Source: Streptomyces sp. NRRL B-3428 (lineage in GTDB: Bacteria > Actinomycetota > Actinomycetes > Streptomycetales > Streptomycetaceae). From it: DNA of 64,000 nt. The translations under genes and the position numbers were made by a program. The notes beneath the pieces are model-generated. The model made no database searches and had not been told where the DNA came from. It saw only the letters and a program-made list of their open reading frames with translations. Below are positions 7,943-15,571 of the stretch, in pieces; within the stretch, counting starts at the first letter, position 1; every line of letters starts with the position of its first letter. Location: the NCBI GenBank assembly GCA_000721375.1, contig JOGW01000001.1:62001-126000 (forward strand), given 5' to 3'.

Positions 7943-9301
7943 GTGAGCGGCGCGGCCGCCTCCGGTCGCGCACCGCACGACGGCCGGACCGGAGTGATCC
8001 GGTTCGGCCTCGTGACCGTGCTCGTCGGGCTCGGCGCGGGTGTCGCAGGTACGGCACTCGCCCTGCTGCTCCACCTCGTCCAGCACACCGCGTACGGGTA
8101 CCGGTCCGGATCCTTCCTGGCGGGTGTCGAGGCGGCCGCGCCCTGGCGCCGGGTCGCGATGATGGCGCTCGGCGGGGTGGTCGCCGGGGTCGGCTGGTGG
8201 GCGTTGTACCGGTACGGGCGCCCTCTCGTGAGCATCCGCGCCGCCGTGGCCTCACCGCGGCCGCGGATGCCCGTACTCTCCACGCTCTGGCATGGTCTGC
8301 TGCAGATCGTCACCGTGGGCCTCGGCTCACCGCTGGGGCGTGAGGTCGCTCCCCGTGAGGTGGCCGCCCTGATCGCCACGGAGATCACCGAGCGGACCGC
8401 CGTGACGGCGCGGCAGCGGCAGGTGCTCATCGCGAGCGCGGCCGGCGGTGGGCTCGCCGCCGTGTACGACGTACCGCTGGGCGCGACCGTGTTCACGCTG
8501 GAGGTGCTCCTTGCGAGCTGGGCGGTGGGTGCGGTGCTGCCGGCCGTGGTCGTCGCCGCGCTCGCGACCCTGATCTCCTGGCTGGCGCTGCCCGACGAGC
8601 CCGTCTACCACCTGCCGCAGCTGGCCGGCGGCGGCTCGCTGATCGTCTGGTCCGTGCTGGTCGGGCCGGTGATCGGGCTGTGCGCGTACGTGTTCTCGCG
8701 GGCGGCGACGGCCGCGCGGGACAGGGCGCCGCGCGGCAAGGCGCTGCTGGTCACCGCACCCGTCGCGTTCGTGCTGATCGGGCTGCTCGCCGTCCCGTAC
8801 CCGCAGCTCCTGGGCAACGGGAAGGCGCCGGCCGAGATCGCCTTTCTCGCCGAGCCGGGGTTCGGCCTGGTCGCGATGCTTCTGCTGCTGCGCGTGCTCG
8901 TCGTGGTCCTGGCCCTGGGCGCGGGCGCCGCGGGCGGTCTGCTCACCCCCTCGCTCGCCAACGGGGCCCTGCTCGGGGTCCTGGCCGGCGCGGCCTGGCT
9001 GCTGTGGTGGCCGGGTGACCCGCTCACCTCGTACGCCGTCGTGGGCGCGGGGGCGTTCTTGGCGGCGGCTCAGCGGATGCCGCTCACCGCGGTGGTGCTG
9101 ATCCTCGAATTCACCGATGCGCCCAGGGAATTGGTGGTCCCCGTCCTCATCGCGGTCTCGGGGGCGGTGGCGGTGCGGTGGGTGTGCGACCGGTCGGGCC
9201 TGGGGTGGCGTGGTACGGGCCGGGCAGGCGGGGGTGGCGCGGTCCGTGGTGGCGGCGCGGGCCCTGGTGTCGTGGGTGGAAAGTCAGATGCCGAGACGTG
9301 A
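7943..9301 (+). CDS. ClC-family chloride channel/antiporter
   Basis: A 452-residue polytopic membrane protein with the ClC repeat pattern: LGSPLGREVAPREVAAL corresponds to the GSGIP/GREGP ion-path loops and keeps the gating Glu in GRE, AAVYDVPLGATVFTLEV matches the family's AAAFNxPLAGxxFxxE motif, and AAGGLLTPSLANGALLG replaces GGIFxPSLxxGAxxG. It should move chloride across the cytoplasmic membrane, as channel or H+/Cl- antiporter. GTG 7943 lies 7 nt after the peptidase stop, so translation is probably coupled. The C-terminal 25 residues are Gly/Arg-rich and look non-globular. The selectivity loop GREGP reads GREVA, so its transport properties may differ. Confidence 0.88.
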   Translation: MSGAAASGRAPHDGRTGVIRFGLVTVLVGLGAGVAGTALALLLHLVQHTAYGYRSGSFLAGVEAAAPWRRVAMMALGGVVAGVGWWALYRYGRPLVSIRAAVASPRPRMPVLSTLWHGLLQIVTVGLGSPLGREVAPREVAALIATEITERTAVTARQRQVLIASAAGGGLAAVYDVPLGATVFTLEVLLASWAVGAVLPAVVVAALATLISWLALPDEPVYHLPQLAGGGSLIVWSVLVGPVIGLCAYVFSRAATAARDRAPRGKALLVTAPVAFVLIGLLAVPYPQLLGNGKAPAEIAFLAEPGFGLVAMLLLLRVLVVVLALGAGAAGGLLTPSLANGALLGVLAGAAWLLWWPGDPLTSYAVVGAGAFLAAAQRMPLTAVVLILEFTDAPRELVVPVLIAVSGAVAVRWVCDRSGLGWRGTGRAGGGGAVRGGGAGPGVVGGKSDAET

Positions 9302-9391
9302 CGTTCCGTGCGACCATCATGGCGTCGGCGTGAGCGCGCCCCGGAGTCCCGGGGGGAACCCGGGGAAGCCCGGAACGGTCCGACCGATCCC

Positions 9392-9419
9392 GGGAATCCT
9401 GGGACGGCCCGCTTCGTTG
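9392..9419 (+). promoter_or_regulatory. Sigma-R type promoter of hflX
   Basis: GGGAAT at 9392-9397, exactly 18 nt, then GTTG at 9416-9419. This is a full match to the sigma-R consensus GGAAT-N18-GTT used in the Streptomyces thiol-oxidative stress response. It lies about 60 nt before the hflX start and points towards it. Confidence 0.75.
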
Positions 9420-9477
9420 ACGTAAGCGTGGGTACGCCACATACGGCACCCGCATCCCGACCGACGTAAAGGATCCA

Positions 9478-10989
9478 ATGACCTTCTCTTCCCCTTCCCA
9501 GGACGCGCAGGACAAGCAGAACCCGCAGGACCACAACCCCGCGCCGAGCCTCGCCGAAGGACTTCGGGCCGAAGCCCTGATGGAAGAGGACGTCGCCTGG
9601 AGCCAGGAGATCGACTCGGCCCGTGACGGTGAGCAGTACGACCGTTCCGAGCGAGCCTCTCTGCGTCGTGTGGCGGGCCTGTCCACCGAGCTCGAGGACG
9701 TCACCGAGGTCGAGTACCGCCAGCTCCGTCTGGAGCGCGTGGTGCTCGTGGGTGTCTGGACCGACGGCACGCTGCAGGACGCCGAGAACTCCCTCGCGGA
9801 GCTCGCGGCGCTTGCCGAGACGGCCGGTTCCCAGGTGCTCGACGGTGTCTTCCAGCGGCGCGACAAGCCCGACCCGGCGACCTTCATCGGTTCCGGCAAG
9901 GCCCTGGAGCTGCGCGACATCGTGCTCGAGACCGGAGCCGACACCGTCGTCTGCGACGGTGAGCTCAGCCCCGGCCAGCTGATCCATCTCGAAGACGTCG
10001 TCAAGGTCAAGGTGGTCGACCGCACCGCCCTGATCCTCGACATCTTCGCCCAGCACGCCAAGTCCCGAGAGGGCAAGGCGCAGGTCGCGCTCGCGCAGAT
10101 GCAGTACATGCTGCCGAGGCTGCGAGGCTGGGGTCAGTCGCTCTCCCGTCAGATGGGTGGCGGCGGCGGTGGCGGTATGGCCACCCGTGGTCCCGGTGAG
10201 ACCAAGATCGAGACGGACCGGCGACGGATCCGCGAGAAGATGGCGAAGATGCGCCGTGAGATCGCGGAGATGAAGACGGGCCGCGACATCAAGCGCCAGG
10301 AGCGCAAGCGCAACAAGGTGCCCTCGGTGGCGATCGCCGGGTACACCAACGCGGGCAAGTCCTCGCTGCTCAACCGGCTGACCGGCGCGGGTGTGCTGGT
10401 GGAGAACTCGCTGTTCGCCACCCTCGACCCGACCGTCCGCAAGGCGGAGACGCCGAGCGGTCGCATCTACACGCTCGCCGACACCGTCGGTTTCGTACGG
10501 CATCTGCCGCACCACCTGGTCGAGGCGTTCCGCTCCACGATGGAGGAGGTCGGCGAGTCCGATCTGATCCTGCACGTGGTCGACGGTTCGCACCCGGCGC
10601 CGGAGGAGCAGCTGGCCGCCGTACGCGAGGTGATCCGGGATGTCGAGGCCACCGACGTACCGGAGATCGTGGTCATCAACAAGGCGGACGCGGCGGACCC
10701 GCTCGTGCTGCAGCGGCTGCTGCGCAACGAGAAGCACGCGATCGCCGTATCGGCCCGTACGGGCGAGGGCATCGACAAGCTGCTCGCGCTCATCGACGCC
10801 GAACTGCCGCGGCCCTCGGTCGAGATCGAGGCGCTGGTGCCTTACACGCAGGGCGCGCTCGTCGCCCGGGCCCACACCGAAGGTGAGGTCCTCTCCGAGG
10901 AGCACACCGGCGAGGGCACGCTGCTGAGGGCTCTCGTGCACGAGGAGCTGGCAGCCGAGCTGTCCACGTTCGTGCCGGCCAAGGGCTGA
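9478..10989 (+). CDS. hflX: Ribosome-associated GTPase HflX
   Basis: HflX is a translational GTPase-like protein that splits stalled or hibernating ribosomes under stress. The 503-residue protein has the N-terminal HflX domain (residues about 80-250, with FIGSGKALEL and the Gly stretch MGGGGGGGMATRGPGETK), then a G domain with GYTNAGKSS (Lys294), switch II DTVGFVRHLPHHL and NKAD. ATG 9478 has weak AAAGGA upstream. The promoter at 9392-9419 suggests induction by disulfide stress. The last codons are part of a 27-bp duplication that runs past the stop. Confidence 0.95.
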   Translation: MTFSSPSQDAQDKQNPQDHNPAPSLAEGLRAEALMEEDVAWSQEIDSARDGEQYDRSERASLRRVAGLSTELEDVTEVEYRQLRLERVVLVGVWTDGTLQDAENSLAELAALAETAGSQVLDGVFQRRDKPDPATFIGSGKALELRDIVLETGADTVVCDGELSPGQLIHLEDVVKVKVVDRTALILDIFAQHAKSREGKAQVALAQMQYMLPRLRGWGQSLSRQMGGGGGGGMATRGPGETKIETDRRRIREKMAKMRREIAEMKTGRDIKRQERKRNKVPSVAIAGYTNAGKSSLLNRLTGAGVLVENSLFATLDPTVRKAETPSGRIYTLADTVGFVRHLPHHLVEAFRSTMEEVGESDLILHVVDGSHPAPEEQLAAVREVIRDVEATDVPEIVVINKADAADPLVLQRLLRNEKHAIAVSARTGEGIDKLLALIDAELPRPSVEIEALVPYTQGALVARAHTEGEVLSEEHTGEGTLLRALVHEELAAELSTFVPAKG

Positions 10990-11020
10990 CACGCTCGCGT
11001 GCCGGCCAAGGCCTGATACG
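10971..11020. repeat. Near-perfect 27-bp-period duplication across the hflX stop
   Basis: A 23-bp segment beginning CGTGCCGGCCAAGG occurs at 10971-10993 and 10998-11020 with two mismatches. The period of 27 keeps frame: reading through the hflX stop would add HARVPAKA and reach a second TGA at 11014. Confidence 0.8.
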
Positions 11021-11033
11021 CACGGCGCATACG

Positions 11034-11069
11034 CGAAGGCCCGCCTCCCTCACGGGAGGCGGGCCTTCG
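11034..11069. terminator. Bidirectional terminator between hflX and the lipoprotein protease
   Basis: Perfect 16-bp arms (11034-11049, 11054-11069) with loop TCAC, placed between two convergent genes. Confidence 0.9.
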
Positions 11070-11085
11070 GTGTGTCACCGCTCGA

Positions 11086-12270
11086 CTAGCTCTTGCCGTA
11101 CTTCTCGCTCATCTGCAGGAACAACTGCTCCGCGCCCTGGCCCAGTTGCGGTCCCGCGAGCCAGCCCGCGCTGCCCGCGGGGCCGATGGAGGTGTTCGAG
11201 ACCAGGTAGGTCTGCTTGTCGGCCTTGACGTGGAACCAGCCGCCACCCGACGAACCGGCCGTCATCGTGCAGCCGATCCGGAACATCGTCGGCGCCGAAG
11301 GCGTCAGCGAAAGCCGTACGGGCTTGTCCAGGCACTTGAACATCTGCACACCGTTGAACGGCGGCGCCTGCGGGTAACCCCAGGCACCCATCGTCCCGAT
11401 CTCCGTGGCGGACGGCGCGTCGAAGTCGACCGGCAGGGCCGCGCCCACGGTCTCCTCCAGGGACTTGCTGCCGCTTTCCGGCTGCACGTGCAGTACGGCG
11501 TAGTCGTACTCGTACGACGCACCGGCCGTCGCCGCCGTCGTGCCCTCGATCCACTCACCGGACGTCGACACCCAGTCGGCCCAGAACTGGCCGTACGGGG
11601 CGATCTCCTGAGCCGTCGCGTTCTGCAGCGCCTCGGGGGACTTGGCGTCCTTGTTGTACGCCGGGATGAACGCGATGTTGCGATACCAGCCACCCTCGGC
11701 GCCCGCGTGCACACAGTGGCCCGCGGTCCACACCAGGTTGGACTTCCCCGGGTTGTTGGGGTCCTTGACGATCGTGCCCGAGCAGACGGCGGAGCCCTCG
11801 GGGGTGTCGAAGAAGATCTTCCCGACGGGCGCCGCGTGCTTCCAGTACGGCTTGGACTCCTCGACGGCCTCGACCGGCGCGGGATCCGGGTCGCTCACAC
11901 CGGCGTCGGCAGAGCCGGCCTTGGTGTCGATCGTCTGGACAGGGTCCTTGGCCTTGTCCATGCGCTCGGGCTTCCAGAGGTCCTTGATGACCGGGTTGAC
12001 GAAGTCCTCGGCCTCACGCAGCCACTGGTCCTTGTCCCAGTTCTTCCAGCCGCCGTCCTTCCACTCGTCCAGATCGATGCCGTGCTCCTTGAGCCGGTCG
12101 GTCAGGTCGGCGGGGAGCTCGGGCAGATCGCCGCCCTTGTCGGCGCCCTGGGAAGTGGCCGGCTTGTCGGCCGCCTTCGGGTCGTCCTCGCCGCCGCAGG
12201 CGGTGAGCGCGAGCGCCGAGACAAGGCCTATCGCGGCCAGGCGCACGGCGGTTGGTCGGATGGAACGCAT
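11086..12270 (-). CDS. Lipoprotein trypsin-like serine protease (copy 1)
   Basis: A 394-residue exported protein. The N-terminus has a basic start, a hydrophobic core and the lipobox LALTAC, so the mature protein should be lipid-anchored at Cys25. A conserved acidic/Trp-rich spacer follows (HGIDLDEWKDGGWKNWD). The catalytic domain keeps the triad: His in WTAGHCVHAG, Asp in YDYAVLHVQ, Ser in GSSGGGWF. The domain resembles V8/glutamyl-endopeptidase-type S1 proteases. The gene directly downstream of a paralogue at 12453-13676 appears to come from tandem duplication. Substrate unknown; a cell-surface processing or nutritional role is inferred. Confidence 0.85.
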   Translation of the reverse strand: MRSIRPTAVRLAAIGLVSALALTACGGEDDPKAADKPATSQGADKGGDLPELPADLTDRLKEHGIDLDEWKDGGWKNWDKDQWLREAEDFVNPVIKDLWKPERMDKAKDPVQTIDTKAGSADAGVSDPDPAPVEAVEESKPYWKHAAPVGKIFFDTPEGSAVCSGTIVKDPNNPGKSNLVWTAGHCVHAGAEGGWYRNIAFIPAYNKDAKSPEALQNATAQEIAPYGQFWADWVSTSGEWIEGTTAATAGASYEYDYAVLHVQPESGSKSLEETVGAALPVDFDAPSATEIGTMGAWGYPQAPPFNGVQMFKCLDKPVRLSLTPSAPTMFRIGCTMTAGSSGGGWFHVKADKQTYLVSNTSIGPAGSAGWLAGPQLGQGAEQLFLQMSEKYGKS

Positions 12271-12409
12271 GGTGGTGTGACCCCCGTTGGTGAGTGACTG
12301 TCTGTCATGGATGCGTCATGGCGAGACGCGGATGCGTCCGCCTCCAGGCACGAGAACCCACTATGCACGGTGAGTTGTGGGCGCTCGGCGGCGGGTGGGT
12401 GAAGATATC

Positions 12410-12444
12410 GGCAGGGCGCGCCCCCTGGAGGAGCGCGCCCTGCC
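12410..12444 (-). terminator. Terminator of protease copy 2
   Basis: Arms GGCAGGGCGCG (12410-12420) and CGCGCCCTGCC (12434-12444) lie immediately after the minus-strand stop at 12453, so the two paralogues are probably transcribed separately. Confidence 0.75.
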
Positions 12445-12452
12445 GGGACCGG

Positions 12453-13676
12453 TCAGCCCGCGAACTTCTCGCTCACCGAGTCGTAGACCCCCTTGGCCTC
12501 CTTGCCGAGCCGCGGCCCGGCGAGCCAGCCCGCCGTCACCGGGCCGATGGAGGTGTTGGAGACAAGGGCGGGCTTGCCGTCGCCGCCCTTGGCGACCCAG
12601 CCGCCGCCCGATGAACCGCCGGTCATGGTGCAGCCGATGCGGTACATCGTCGGGTCCTCGGCGGTCAGCGAGAGCCGGCCGGGCTTGTCGGCGCAGGACA
12701 GCTGGCGCTGGCCGTCGTAGGGCGGCGCCGCCGGGTAGCCGGTCGCGGTGATCGAGTCGATCCCGGACACGGCAGGGGCGCTGAACTCCACGGGGAGCGC
12801 TCCGCCGACCGTCTCCTCGAGGGACTTGCCGTTGTCGGTCTCCGGCTTCACATGCAGGACCGCGAAGTCGTACGGAGCACCGGCACCGCCCGTCGGGCCG
12901 CCGGTCTCGATCCACTGCTGCGAAGTCTGTGCCCAGTCCGCCCAGTAGAGGCCGTGCGGGGCCATCTCCTCCTTGGGCGCGCCCTCGAGCTCGGCGGCCG
13001 ACTTGCCCTCCTTGTTGTAGGAGGGGACGAACATCAGGTTGCGGTACCAGCCGCCCGCGGCGCCCGCGTGCACGCAGTGGCCCGCGGTCCACACCATGTT
13101 GGACTTGCCCGGGTTGGCCGGGTCCGCGACGACCGTGGCCGAGCAGACCATGGAGCCCTCGGGGCCGTCGAAGAAGAGCTTGCCCGTGGCGGGGGAGGCG
13201 TCCGTGTAGGGCGTGTTGAGCGGCACCGCGTCCACCGGCGCCGGCGTCGGGTCGGTCTTGCCCTGGTCACCGGAGATGTCGTCCTCGACCGGCTTCGCGG
13301 GCTGCTTGTCCGCGTCGCGCATCCGGTCCTCGTCCCACAGGCCGTCGATGATCGGGTTGATGAAGTCCTCGGCCTCGCGCAGCCAGTCGTCCTTGTTCCA
13401 GTCCTTCCAGGCGCCGTCCTTCCACTCGTCGAGATCGATCCCGTGTTCCTTGAGCCGGTCCTTGATGCCCTCGGGAATCTCGATCTTGTCGTCGGCACCG
13501 GCGGAAGGGCCCTTGCCCGCCGAGTCGTTGCCGTCGTCGCCGTTGCAGGCGGTGGCGGTCAGGGCGAGGGCGGCACAGAGCGCGAGCGCGGACAGGGGAG
13601 TGCTGCGACGGCGTGCGGCTCTGCGGCCCGCGCCCCTCTTCGCGCGTACGGCGTGCAGTGGGCGTATGGGTCGCAT
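12453..13676 (-). CDS. Lipoprotein trypsin-like serine protease (copy 2)
   Basis: A 407-residue paralogue of the protein at 11086-12270. It has a longer arginine-rich N-terminus (MRPIRPLHAVRAKRGAGRR), a hydrophobic segment and a lipobox-like LTATAC before NGDDG. The same spacer motif HGIDLDEWKDGAWKDWN occurs, then the triad: His in WTAGHCVHAG, Asp in YDFAVLHVK, Ser in GSSGGGWV. The two proteins align over almost the whole length, so duplication is clear. The -3 position of the lipobox is Ala rather than Leu, and a twin-arginine-like or Sec route cannot be told apart by eye. It is transcribed divergently from the siderophore operon. Confidence 0.85.
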   Translation of the reverse strand: MRPIRPLHAVRAKRGAGRRAARRRSTPLSALALCAALALTATACNGDDGNDSAGKGPSAGADDKIEIPEGIKDRLKEHGIDLDEWKDGAWKDWNKDDWLREAEDFINPIIDGLWDEDRMRDADKQPAKPVEDDISGDQGKTDPTPAPVDAVPLNTPYTDASPATGKLFFDGPEGSMVCSATVVADPANPGKSNMVWTAGHCVHAGAAGGWYRNLMFVPSYNKEGKSAAELEGAPKEEMAPHGLYWADWAQTSQQWIETGGPTGGAGAPYDFAVLHVKPETDNGKSLEETVGGALPVEFSAPAVSGIDSITATGYPAAPPYDGQRQLSCADKPGRLSLTAEDPTMYRIGCTMTGGSSGGGWVAKGGDGKPALVSNTSIGPVTAGWLAGPRLGKEAKGVYDSVSEKFAG

Positions 13677-14020
13677 ATCCGGATCTCCCCCATGGTCGGA
13701 AGCACTTGGCTTGAGGTCTTGTCCGCGAGCGTCGGCCGCGGGTGTCCGCTGATGGTGTCTGCGGATCGTGTCGGTGGATCGGGCGGCAACCAGCCTATGC
13801 CCGTGCCGTTGGGGACTTCCGACGGATCCGCAACGGTTCCGTCACGGCAAGGATCTTCCCGGCGCCCGTGATCCCCCGGTCCCCGCGTCGTTGGTACGTA
13901 CGGGGGACACGCGACAAGCGTTCAACCCCCCTTATGCCCGCGGACATTCGCACTCCTGCGCTGTACGGGTCCGAAGTCCGCGTCCCGTAATGCCGCCGCA
14001 CCAGGGGAGGACCGAACGCC
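13677..14020. other. Divergent intergenic region, protease copy 2 / siderophore operon
   Basis: No gene seen in 344 bp. On the minus strand TAGGCT (13792-13797) could be a -10 for the protease but lacks a -35. On the plus side GGGGAGG near 14003-14010 is the ribosome binding site of the aminotransferase. I find no match to the iron-regulator box TTAGGTTAGGCTAACCTAA, unexpected for a siderophore operon. Confidence 0.5.
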
Positions 14021-15571
14021 GTGGCCGTGACCGAGCCGACGGTGAGCGCCGACGCGCCGCCGTGGAGCGCCGGGGGAGGGCTGCCCCTTGCGCGGCAGGG
14101 CTCCTTCGGTGAGGGAGCCGCAGCCCATGGGGCCGAAGGGATTCTGCGGCGGCAGTCGTCGCGGGAGTCCGCGGCGCGTACGTACGCGCGGTCCCTGCCC
14201 ATCGTTCCCGTACGGGCGCGTGGGCTCACCATCGAGGGCGCGGACGGGCGGCGGTATCTCGACTGCCTTTCCGGGGCCGGGACTTTGGCGCTCGGCCACA
14301 ACCATCCGGTGGTGCTCGAAGCGATCCGTGAGGTGCTCGACTCGGGGGCTCCGCTGCATGTCCTCGACCTCGCGACACCGGTCAAGGACGCCTTCACCAC
14401 CGAGCTGTTCGCCACGCTGCCCAAGGAACTGGCCGACCGGGGACGGGTCCAGTTCTGCGGCCCTGCGGGGACGGATGCGGTCGAGGCGGCTTTGAAACTG
14501 GTGCGTACGGCGACGGGGCGCAGCGGGATGCTCGCGTTCACGGGGGCGTATCACGGCATGACCGCGGGAGCACTCGAGGCCTCGGGCGGTGCGCAGGACG
14601 TACGGGTCACGCGGCTGCCGTTCCCGCAGGACTACCGCTGTCCTTACGGGGTGGGCGGCGATCGGGGCGCCGAACTCGCCGCCCACTGGACCGAGTCACT
14701 GCTCGACGACCCCAAGTCCGGGGTGCCGCAGCCGGCGGGAATGATCGTGGAACCCGTACAGGGCGAGGGCGGTGTGCTGCCCGCGCCGGACGGCTGGCTG
14801 CGGCGGATGCGCGCGCTGACCGCCGAGCGGGGGATCCCGCTGATCGCGGACGAGGTGCAGACGGGGGTCGGGCGTACCGGGGCGTTCTGGGCCGTGGAGC
14901 ACAGCGGGGTCGTGCCCGATGTGATGGTGCTCTCGAAGGCCATCGGGGGCAGTCTGCCGCTCGCGGTGCTTGTCTACCGCGACGACCTCGACGTATGGGA
15001 GCCCGGAGCGCACGCCGGCACCTTCCGGGGCAATCAACTGGCCATGGCCGCGGGGGCGGCGACGCTCGCGTACGTCCGCGAGAACCAGCTCGCGGAGCGG
15101 GCGGCCTCCCTGGGCGAGCGGATGCTCGGGCAGTTGGGGGAGCTGGCGGGGGCGTATGCGTGTGTCGGGGATGTGCGGGGCCGGGGGTTGATGATCGGGG
15201 TCGAGTTCGTGGATCCGGCGGGGGACGGGTCCGGGGCTGGGTCTGATTCTGGGTCTGGGTCTGGAGTTGGGTCTGGGTTTGGGTCTCGGTCCGGTGCGGC
15301 CGGGGTCGCCAAGGGGCCGTTGCCCGCCGCGCCCGGGATCGCGGCGGCTGTGCAGCGGGCCTGTCTGGAGCGCGGTCTCATCGTCGAACTCGGCGGGCGC
15401 CACTCCAGCGTCGTCCGCCTCCTGCCTCCGCTCACCATCACGGACGAACAGGCCGAGGCCGTCCTCGACCGGCTTGCGGACGCGGTGAGTTCGGTCTGCA
15501 CCGGCCGGCGCGACGGTCGTACGGAGGTGTCCTCCGCACACGCGGACGCACGTGTCGGCGCTGCGCGATGA
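14021..15571 (+). CDS. Class III aminotransferase, diaminobutyrate-2-oxoglutarate type
   Basis: A 516-residue PLP enzyme. Class III features are visible: CLSGAGTLALGHNHPVV, CGPAGTDAVEAA, EPVQGEGGVLP, ADEVQTGVGRTGAFWA, and the PLP lysine in LSKAIGG (Lys306), followed by GTFRGNQLAMAAG. This pattern fits diaminobutyrate-2-oxoglutarate transaminase (EctB/RhbA group), which makes 2,4-diaminobutyrate from aspartate semialdehyde. No ectABC genes are near; the next gene is a siderophore synthetase, so the diamine should feed a siderophore. Residues about 405-425 are a Gly/Ser repeat inserted in the C-terminal part. Its TGA overlaps the ATG of the next gene (ATGA), showing translational coupling. Confidence 0.88.
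   Translation: MAVTEPTVSADAPPWSAGGGLPLARQGSFGEGAAAHGAEGILRRQSSRESAARTYARSLPIVPVRARGLTIEGADGRRYLDCLSGAGTLALGHNHPVVLEAIREVLDSGAPLHVLDLATPVKDAFTTELFATLPKELADRGRVQFCGPAGTDAVEAALKLVRTATGRSGMLAFTGAYHGMTAGALEASGGAQDVRVTRLPFPQDYRCPYGVGGDRGAELAAHWTESLLDDPKSGVPQPAGMIVEPVQGEGGVLPAPDGWLRRMRALTAERGIPLIADEVQTGVGRTGAFWAVEHSGVVPDVMVLSKAIGGSLPLAVLVYRDDLDVWEPGAHAGTFRGNQLAMAAGAATLAYVRENQLAERAASLGERMLGQLGELAGAYACVGDVRGRGLMIGVEFVDPAGDGSGAGSDSGSGSGVGSGFGSRSGAAGVAKGPLPAAPGIAAAVQRACLERGLIVELGGRHSSVVRLLPPLTITDEQAEAVLDRLADAVSSVCTGRRDGRTEVSSAHADARVGAAR
15236..15290 (+). repeat. In-frame Gly/Ser repeat in the aminotransferase gene
   Basis: Repeats of GGGTCT/GGGTTT-like hexamers encode alternating Gly-Ser, Gly-Val and Gly-Phe in a probable surface loop. 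The length is a multiple of the codon, so the frame is kept. Confidence 0.8.

Noticed and set aside
4240-8496. A 1,418-codon open frame on the minus strand across rshA, the M1 peptidase and the ClC gene
   Set aside because: It lies antisense to genes with clear family motifs and is His/Arg/Gly-rich with no domain. Long antisense frames are normal in high-GC DNA.
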